Translations under genes and position numbers: made by a program
Origin: a virus
DNA length: 22,965 nucleotides
Virus record (IMG/VR): IMGVR_UViG_3300010883_000525
Span: 1 to 22,965 of that record
Direction: 5' to 3' (one strand)
In this document: one piece after another, positions 5,616 to 11,802 of the stretch
Layout: each line of letters starts with the position of its first letter
How positions within the stretch are numbered: the first letter of the stretch is position 1
Notes under the pieces: model-generated
The model's database searches: none
Told to the model about the DNA's origin: nothing
Seen by the model: the letters and a program-made list of their open reading frames with translations, nothing else

Positions 5616-6569
5616 ATGCAAGAAGAATATACATGCAAAGAGTGTCAGGGTCAATTTAAATCCGAAGGCGCGCTGCACAAGCACATTAAAGCGCACGACC
5701 TTATCGTTGCTGAATATTATACCAGACATTATCCTAGATATAATAAACTCAATGGAGAACCTCTTCCTTTTAAGAATAAGTTTGATTACTTTAATACAGA
5801 TTTCTCTACAAGAGATCAAATGATTACATGGTGCAATAATCATAACAATAAACAAGATATAGAAGAATACATACTTAAACAATTAAATAACAGGGTAAAA
5901 CAAAAAGAATTAAAATATGCTCCTAACCATATCGAAATAGAAATAAATAAATTACCGCCCATCGAGATCTACAAGCAGAACTTTGGCGGTTATGGACAAG
6001 CTTGCTTAAAGCTTGGCCTTGAACCTATATATGATAAAGGTATAACACAGTACTTCTTTAAGAATACAAATTCAATAGAAGAAATTCCAATATTCATAGA
6101 CACTAGAGAACAACAACCTCTTTCTTTTAAAAATAGCCAAAGCTTAAAGCTTGACTTCGGCGACTATACTATGAGTGGCGACAACTACACTTATACATAC
6201 GTTGACCGCAAAAGCGAGAGTGACTTCAAGGGAACCTTAGGTATGGGCTTTAAGCGCTTCCGTAGGGAGCTGCAGAGGGCAAAGGATTTTAATTCTTATT
6301 TATATATTGTTACTGAAAGTAGTATTAGTAATATAGAGCGCAATAATAATTATAGTCCTCATAGGTCTAATCTTTCTTATATATGGCATAATATGAGATT
6401 ACTTACTCATGAGTTTAAAGGTAATTGTCAATTTGTATTTACTGAGAATAGAGCTAATTCCGAATTACTTATTCCTAAATTACTTTTTCATGGCAAAGAA
6501 TTATGGAATGTTGATTTGCAATATTTTTTTGATAAGTTCGGTTCTAATGTATATAATAAACATGGATGA
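5616..6569 (+). CDS. C2H2 zinc finger plus ERCC4-type nuclease
   Basis: 317 residues in three parts. Residues 7-27 are a classic C2H2 finger (Cys7, Cys10, His23, His27; spacing 2-12-3). Residues 113-137 (PPIEIYKQNFGGYGQACLKL and onward) match the short helical repeat found in homing-type endonucleases (HNH_repeat). Residues 158-245 contain the ERCC4/XPF nuclease core: IFIDTREQQ with Asp162, LDFGDY with Asp183, and VDRKSESD with Asp197, Arg198 and Lys199. The usual ERK is DRK. ERCC4 nucleases cut branched or flapped DNA. With two DNA-binding modules and a place just before terminase, it may be a free-standing homing-type nuclease, or trim or resolve DNA for packaging. No HNH or GIY-YIG motif is seen. 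Confidence 0.7.
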   Translation: MQEEYTCKECQGQFKSEGALHKHIKAHDLIVAEYYTRHYPRYNKLNGEPLPFKNKFDYFNTDFSTRDQMITWCNNHNNKQDIEEYILKQLNNRVKQKELKYAPNHIEIEINKLPPIEIYKQNFGGYGQACLKLGLEPIYDKGITQYFFKNTNSIEEIPIFIDTREQQPLSFKNSQSLKLDFGDYTMSGDNYTYTYVDRKSESDFKGTLGMGFKRFRRELQRAKDFNSYLYIVTESSISNIERNNNYSPHRSNLSYIWHNMRLLTHEFKGNCQFVFTENRANSELLIPKLLFHGKELWNVDLQYFFDKFGSNVYNKHG

Positions 6570-6699
6570 TGATAGAAATCTTTTATTACCCGATATCCCT
6601 ACGGGACTATCGGATGATTGCTTTGAAGAAGCTTTAGTCCATTTAATAACCGAACGCGATAATGACTTGGATAGACGGAACCCAACAGGAGAGGAATAA
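6562..6699 (+). CDS. Possible 45-residue acidic protein
   Basis: The ORF starts at ATG 6562, inside the last codons of the nuclease gene (8-base overlap), and ends at 6699, overlapping the terminase start by 38 bases. The product begins MDDDRNLLLPDIPTGLSDDC and is strongly acidic. The ATG lies close to the nuclease stop in the way translationally coupled genes do, and it fills the only gap between nuclease and terminase. It is far too short for a typical small terminase subunit. An alternative is that it is non-coding leader sequence for the terminase gene. Confidence 0.4.
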   Translation: MDDDRNLLLPDIPTGLSDDCFEEALVHLITERDNDLDRRNPTGEE

Positions 6700-8536
6700 A
6701 TACTCTTCGTCGATTAACGACGAAATACTTGCCAAGAAAGGGTTTCTCGAAGAGCGGGAAGCCAAAATACTTTTATACAAGTTTCTTCGTAGTAATACTA
6801 CATTTGCAGTTGATATGCTTAGTGGTGTTAAATTATTTCCATTCCAACATATGGCTGTAAAGGCCATGATGGAGTCGGACTATTTTATGGGAGTTTGGTC
6901 TCGAGGTATGTCGAAGTCTTTCACTACAGGCATTTTTGCCTTTCTTGATGCAATCATGAATCAAGGTGTTGAGATTGGCATTATTTCTAAATCTTTTCGT
7001 CAGTCTAAAATGATTTTCAAAAAAATAGAAGACATTCTCGCAAAGCCTGAAGCGGCAATGCTAGCGCAATGTGTCACCCGCAAAGCTAAGAATAACGATC
7101 AATGGACTCTAGAAATTGGCTCGAGTCGAATCCACGCCTTACCGCTAGGGGATGGAGAGAAACTTAGAGGGTTTCGCTTTCATAGAATCATAATTGACGA
7201 ATTTCTTTTAATGCCTGAGAGAATTTATAACGAAGTTATTGTCCCCTTCCTATCGGTAGTAGAAAACCCTACCGAACGTGAAGAACTTTATAATTTGGAA
7301 ACCAAGATGATCGATGAGGGAAAAATGACCGAAGAAGAGCGTCATGCGTGGCCTAATAATAAATTAATAATGTTATCCTCTGCTTCTTATAAATTTGAAT
7401 ACATGTACAAGCTTTATGAGAAGTTTGATCATTTAATCCAAGGGAAGATTCCTGAAGGTGGAAATGCCCATAGAACTATTATGCATTTTAGTTATGATTG
7501 CGCTCCGGGACAATTATATGATCAAAATTTAATTAACCAAGCTAAGGCTAGTATGAGTCAAAGTCAGTTTGATAGGGAATTTGGGGCTGTATTTACAGAT
7601 GATAGTTCGGGGTATTTTAAAATATCAAAAATGGCTAAATGCACTATAACTGACGGTAATGCTCCTTGTGTTGAAGTTGCTGGGGAACCGGGAGATAAAT
7701 ATTTATTAGCCTTTGACCCTAGTTGGGCAGAAAGTGAAAGTAGTGATGACTTCGCCATACATGTTTTTAAATTAAATGATGAAAGTCATTCAGGGACCCT
7801 CGTACATAGCTATGCTTTATCAGGAGCACGAATGAAGGATCATATTTTTTATTTCCATTATTTATTAACTAATTTTAATATTGTTTCAATAGTAGGAGAT
7901 TACAATGGAGGCGTCCAGTTCATGAGCGCGTGCAATGAGAGTAGCTTATTTAAACAAAAAAACTTGAAGATAGGAAATATTTCTGCCGATCTAGATAGTC
8001 CAGAAAACTACCAAGAGGGGCTTAGAAAAGCTAAATTGGATTACAATTTAAATGAAAAAAAGATATGCATACTTCGCAAACCTACTTCTCAATGGATCAG
8101 GACAGCTAACGAATTATTACAATCTAACTTCGACCATGGAAGAATATTTTTTGGGGCGAGAGCTGTCAATGACGACTACCAGAAGCAAAGAAGCAAAAAG
8201 ATACCCATAAAGGATTTGAAATTTCTTCGTCGTATAGATGATTCAGATAAGCAAAGTGATGCGGCTAAAATGATAGACTTTGTCGAGCACCAAGTAGATA
8301 TTATTAGAAAAACTAAATCCGAATGTGCTCTTATCCAAATAAAAACAACTTCTCAAGGAACTCAAACATTTGACCTGCCTGACAATCTAAAAAGGCAAAC
8401 AGGACCAGAAAAAGCGCGAAAAGACTCCTACTCCGCATTTGTACTAGGTAACTGGATGATTAAGATTTATTATGATATGCATAACATCCAAGAAACACAA
8501 GAAACCGCCACCTTTACTCCTGTATTTATTGCCTAA
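6662..8536 (+). CDS. terL: Large terminase subunit (packaging ATPase and nuclease)
   Basis: 624 residues, typical for TerL. The N-terminal ATPase has an adenine-region FPFQ, a P-loop-like WSRGMSKSF at residues 79-87 and Walker B RIIIDE with Asp179 and Glu180. The C-terminal RNase H-like nuclease supplies three acidic positions: Asp352 (LLAFDPSW), Asp413 (VGDYNGG) and Asp533 (KQSDAAKMID). The P-loop has Ser instead of Gly before the Lys. TerL powers DNA translocation into the prohead through the portal and cuts concatemers. The start overlaps the small acidic ORF and lacks a clear Shine-Dalgarno sequence; GAGAGGAAT lies just downstream of it, with no alternative start near. Its final 60 or so residues (QIKTTSQGTQ and onward) lie beyond the nuclease core. 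Confidence 0.93.
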   Translation: MTWIDGTQQERNKYSSSINDEILAKKGFLEEREAKILLYKFLRSNTTFAVDMLSGVKLFPFQHMAVKAMMESDYFMGVWSRGMSKSFTTGIFAFLDAIMNQGVEIGIISKSFRQSKMIFKKIEDILAKPEAAMLAQCVTRKAKNNDQWTLEIGSSRIHALPLGDGEKLRGFRFHRIIIDEFLLMPERIYNEVIVPFLSVVENPTEREELYNLETKMIDEGKMTEEERHAWPNNKLIMLSSASYKFEYMYKLYEKFDHLIQGKIPEGGNAHRTIMHFSYDCAPGQLYDQNLINQAKASMSQSQFDREFGAVFTDDSSGYFKISKMAKCTITDGNAPCVEVAGEPGDKYLLAFDPSWAESESSDDFAIHVFKLNDESHSGTLVHSYALSGARMKDHIFYFHYLLTNFNIVSIVGDYNGGVQFMSACNESSLFKQKNLKIGNISADLDSPENYQEGLRKAKLDYNLNEKKICILRKPTSQWIRTANELLQSNFDHGRIFFGARAVNDDYQKQRSKKIPIKDLKFLRRIDDSDKQSDAAKMIDFVEHQVDIIRKTKSECALIQIKTTSQGTQTFDLPDNLKRQTGPEKARKDSYSAFVLGNWMIKIYYDMHNIQETQETATFTPVFIA

Positions 8537-8613
8537 GGTGTATTTGCATAAAGTCCCAAAGTTAACTTTTAACTTTTAGTAGACTTTTGGGTTGCTTTGG
8601 TGTATCATAATGC
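8537..8613 (+). promoter_or_regulatory. Promoter region of the portal-capsid unit
   Basis: TAGACT (8580-8585), a 17-base spacer and TATCAT (8603-8608) lie five bases before ATG 8614, close to leaderless spacing. GTG precedes the -10 box, giving the GTGTA motif. A second GTGTAT copy stands at 8538 right after the terminase stop. A perfect 12-base palindrome, AAAGTTAACTTT, occupies 8558-8569, and an imperfect CCCAAAGT/ACTTTTGGG pair spans 8555-8591. The palindrome could be an operator, and the longer pair a weak hairpin. No Shine-Dalgarno sequence precedes the portal start. Confidence 0.5.
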
Positions 8614-10731
8614 ATGGCCAAACGTAAATATAATAAAAAAGCTGAATACTGGAAACAGTTTAGCCCTAGCATTGAGAAAGAAAGTTTAGCGAAAGCGGCT
8701 TTAAATGACGAAGAGAATATCGGCCCAATCATAGCGGGCGAACCTTACTATACCCAGACAGCCAAAGCAAATTATGAGCGTACGGGATCTGGTAGGGGCG
8801 GCGTGAGCAGAACAAATACTAGAATGAATTCAGCGACTGTAGCTCCAAAGCTATGGAAGTACGCGAATATCCGAGAAGGAATGCTCCCTTTTTATTACAC
8901 AAAGCTTGGGGCTGACGTAAGAGATTGCATATTACTTTGCCAGAAGGCTTATGCTAATATTCCAATTTTTCGAAATGTTATTGATATTATGTCTGAGTTT
9001 GCTAATACCGAACTTTATCTAGAAGGAGGGACAGAGAAGTCTCGTAATTTTATTGACAAATGGTTGCAGAAAGTAAAAATATGGAATCTTAAGGATCAAT
9101 TTTTTAGAGAATATTACAGGAGTGGTAATGTATTTATGTACAGGCTAGACAGTAAGTTTAGTAGTGAAGATTTCGCTAAAATGTCAACTATATATGGTTC
9201 TGAATTTATGAAGCCCGGACAAATTCCAATCAGGTATATTCTGCTTAATCCGTATGATATAGCTACTGTTAGGAATACGAATTTTCAAGGCCAAGTCTAC
9301 CGTAAAGTATTGTCCGAGTTTGAGCTAGAAAGATTACAGGATCCAAAAACAGACTACGATGTTGAAGTTCTTAAAAGCTTACCAAAAGAAACTCAAGATT
9401 TAATTAAGGAGGGGGGATATGGATTTGAGGGTATATCTATGGAGCTTGATCCTGATAAATTAACTTTTGCTTTCTATAAGAAGCAAGATTATGAGCCTTT
9501 TGCTATTCCTTTCGGTTTTCCTGTATTGGACGATTTGAACTGGAAACTAGAACTCAAAAAAGTAGATCAATCAATAACCAGAACGATTGAGAATGTTATC
9601 TTGCTAATAACAATGGGCAATACTCCTGATAAGGGAGGAATAAACCCGCATAACCTAAAGGCCATGCAATCCTTATTCTCTAATGAGAGTATAGGTAGAG
9701 TTCTTGTGAGTGATTATACTACTAAAGCTGAATTTATTATTCCCGACCTCAATAGAGTATTAGGTCCTGAGAAATATGAAATAGTTGACAAGGATATCAA
9801 AGAGGCTTTACAAAATGTAGTAGTAGGACAAGAGAGATACAGCAATACTCAAGTTAAGGCACAGATTTTTCTAGAAAGATTAAAAGAGGCTAGGAATGCA
9901 TTCCTACAAGATTTCTTAATACCTCAAGTAAAATTAGTTTGTCAAAATTTAGGGTTCCGCAAATATCCAACCATTAAGTTTCAAGAAATTGATCTCAAGG
10001 ATGAAGTTCAATTACAAAGAGTTACTACGCGTCTTATGGAGCTTGGTATACTAACCCCAGAGCAAGGTATTACTACTATAAAGACTGGACATTATCCTGA
10101 AGGTTCAGAGTTACCTAAGAAGCAAGAAGCTTATATAGACCAACGCCAAAAAGGTTACTATACGCCACTTGTTGGAGGTCAGCCTTTAATGCCTGACGGA
10201 GAAGGAGGGGGTATGCCTGAGAACACCAATGAGCCAGAAAGTGAAAAACCAACCGTTAAGAACGTAGTAGATGATGAAAGTATAGAGCCCGGAGCAGGTC
10301 CAGTTACAGTAGGACGACCTAGCAAAAAGATAAAACAAGAGCGGGGCAGGCCTAGCGGTTCAGACGGTAGAGATAATTTAAAGCTAACAACCAAGGCAGT
10401 CCAAGATGTGGTTTACGAGATAGAGGATTTATTAAAGTTCGCTCAAAAAGAAATGCGTAGCTCTCATAAAGTCAAAAGACTTTCCAATGACAAGAAAACT
10501 TTATTAGATGAATTATGTAAAACTGTAGTTATATCTACGAACAAAGATGAGTGGAGAGATAAAGTAACTTCGTGCATTAAAGACTTTTCAGGGATAGAGC
10601 GATTAAGCCCTTTACCAGAAGTCTTAGAAGCCTCTCAGGATCATGAATTAGAAATTTATCCTGCAGCCTTAGTTCACCACGCTCAAGAAAAAGATTCTCA
10701 AACCTCTAAAAACTGTGTAAAAAAGCAATAA
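8614..10731 (+). CDS. Portal protein
   Basis: 705 residues. It forms the dodecameric ring at one head vertex through which DNA enters and leaves. The body (about residues 80-525) has portal-like features: a wing and stem region with LLNPYDIATVRN, FPVLDDLNWKLELKKVDQS and FLERLKEARNAFLQDFLIPQ, and the order directly after terminase is the normal one. A Gly/Pro/Glu-rich linker (about 525-590) leads to an unusual helical tail (about 590-690, QDVVYEIEDLLKFAQKEM and onward), which may contact the scaffold or internal proteins. The start is set by the promoter just upstream rather than by a ribosome binding site. Assignment rests on length, order and general pattern. Confidence 0.85.
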   Translation: MAKRKYNKKAEYWKQFSPSIEKESLAKAALNDEENIGPIIAGEPYYTQTAKANYERTGSGRGGVSRTNTRMNSATVAPKLWKYANIREGMLPFYYTKLGADVRDCILLCQKAYANIPIFRNVIDIMSEFANTELYLEGGTEKSRNFIDKWLQKVKIWNLKDQFFREYYRSGNVFMYRLDSKFSSEDFAKMSTIYGSEFMKPGQIPIRYILLNPYDIATVRNTNFQGQVYRKVLSEFELERLQDPKTDYDVEVLKSLPKETQDLIKEGGYGFEGISMELDPDKLTFAFYKKQDYEPFAIPFGFPVLDDLNWKLELKKVDQSITRTIENVILLITMGNTPDKGGINPHNLKAMQSLFSNESIGRVLVSDYTTKAEFIIPDLNRVLGPEKYEIVDKDIKEALQNVVVGQERYSNTQVKAQIFLERLKEARNAFLQDFLIPQVKLVCQNLGFRKYPTIKFQEIDLKDEVQLQRVTTRLMELGILTPEQGITTIKTGHYPEGSELPKKQEAYIDQRQKGYYTPLVGGQPLMPDGEGGGMPENTNEPESEKPTVKNVVDDESIEPGAGPVTVGRPSKKIKQERGRPSGSDGRDNLKLTTKAVQDVVYEIEDLLKFAQKEMRSSHKVKRLSNDKKTLLDELCKTVVISTNKDEWRDKVTSCIKDFSGIERLSPLPEVLEASQDHELEIYPAALVHHAQEKDSQTSKNCVKKQ

Positions 10732-10746
10732 CTAACCACTTTTATT

Positions 10747-11802
10747 ATGGAACTTGATTTTTCTAAACGTATTAAAGACTCTTCGGAGTTACAGCAAATG
10801 ATTGCTGAACAAAAAAGCCGTAAGCAGATTAATGATCTGCCTGACTCAGATTTTGCATACATAACTCCGGGAGGCAAAAAGACTGATGGGAAAACTGTCC
10901 CTAGATCATTAAGGCACCTCCCAATAATGGATTGTGCTCATGTTAAGAATGCTTTAGCACGCCTACCCCAAACAAAAATTCCAGCAGCAGCTAAGGCTCA
11001 AGCTTTAACTAAAATCAAAGCCGCCGCTAAAAAGTGCGGAATTGAAGTTAGCGAGTCCACAGCTAAAGACTGGGAGAAAACTGACAAAGACGAACTCAAG
11101 AAAGACGATAAAAAAGAAAAAAAAGAACATTACAAGGACGCGGTAAAAGATGATGATAGTAAACTCGAAAAGCTTAAAAAGGACAAACCATCCGAAAAGA
11201 AAAGCGCAGAGACTAAAGATCTTAAAAAAGATGTTAAATACGATAAGGATAAAGAATCCAATGCCGCAAGCCCAGCACAAAAAGCTGCAAGAGAAAAATT
11301 TAAAGAAATGATCCGCAAGAAAAAAGGTGGCGGAGACAAAGACTCTGATGACGACAAAGATTCTGGTGACGACAAAAAGTCTGACGATAAGAAATCTGAT
11401 GACAAGAAATCTGATGACAAGAAAGGCGATAGTGAAAAATCTAAAGCTTCAAACCCTTACAACAATCGGACTCTGAATAAAAACGAAGCTAATTACGAAA
11501 GCCGAGACAAGAAAGAACTTAAGCAAGATGACAAGGGTCAAAAAGAAAAGCATGAAAAAGATGCTATAAAAGATGACAAAAAACAAGTCAAAGACATCGA
11601 CAGAGATGAGAAAGAAGATAAGAAGGCTCTCGAAGAAGATGAGGCGATGATGACTAAAAAGGTAGCAATGAACATGGAAGAGGATGACGCAATGAAAAAA
11701 ATGCGCTCACAAGTAGCTTTACTAAAACAAGAAAAGGCTACAATGCAAACAAAATTAGATGCTATGATGAAAAAAATGCCAGCATCTGATGTTGAAACCT
11801 AA
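10747..11802 (+). CDS. Highly charged MELDFS protein, probable internal head protein
   Basis: 351 residues. The N-terminus MELDFSKRIK matches the gene at 804 in eight of ten positions. Residues about 36-100 form a compact block (DFAYITPGGKKTDGKTVPRS, then ALARLPQTKIP and IKAAAKKCGIEV) that I have seen described near or fused to phage prohead proteases and portals (DUF6582-like), from memory. The rest is Lys/Asp/Glu low complexity containing a 27-residue duplicated module and a KSDDK repeat, ending in a Met-rich coiled coil (about 300-345). It lies between portal and protease-scaffold, where internal core or scaffold-associated proteins are usually encoded. The start of the next gene overlaps its last 14 bases. 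Role inferred from position and composition. Confidence 0.6.
   Translation: MELDFSKRIKDSSELQQMIAEQKSRKQINDLPDSDFAYITPGGKKTDGKTVPRSLRHLPIMDCAHVKNALARLPQTKIPAAAKAQALTKIKAAAKKCGIEVSESTAKDWEKTDKDELKKDDKKEKKEHYKDAVKDDDSKLEKLKKDKPSEKKSAETKDLKKDVKYDKDKESNAASPAQKAAREKFKEMIRKKKGGGDKDSDDDKDSGDDKKSDDKKSDDKKSDDKKGDSEKSKASNPYNNRTLNKNEANYESRDKKELKQDDKGQKEKHEKDAIKDDKKQVKDIDRDEKEDKKALEEDEAMMTKKVAMNMEEDDAMKKMRSQVALLKQEKATMQTKLDAMMKKMPASDVET
11083..11585 (+). repeat. Duplicated coding module within the charged head protein
   Basis: Two copies of a charged module lie at about 11083-11160 and 11506-11585. They read DKDELKKDDKKEKKEHYKDA and DKKELKQDDKGQKEKHEKDA at their starts, and both continue with V/I-K-D-D. 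The DNA copies differ at many synonymous sites, so the duplication is not recent or the region drifts quickly. Confidence 0.6.
11341..11430 (+). repeat. Degenerate 15-base tandem repeat (KSDDK)
   Basis: Consecutive units of about 15 bases based on GACAAGAAATCTGAT encode KSDDK repeated about four times, preceded by two looser DKDSDD/DKDSGD units. Such arrays change length by slippage, so strains may differ here. Confidence 0.75.

Noticed and set aside
11005-11420. Two minus-strand ORFs opposite the charged head protein
   Set aside because: They are shadows of the Lys/Asp/Glu-rich repeats, giving Phe/Leu/Ser low complexity with no promoter or family.
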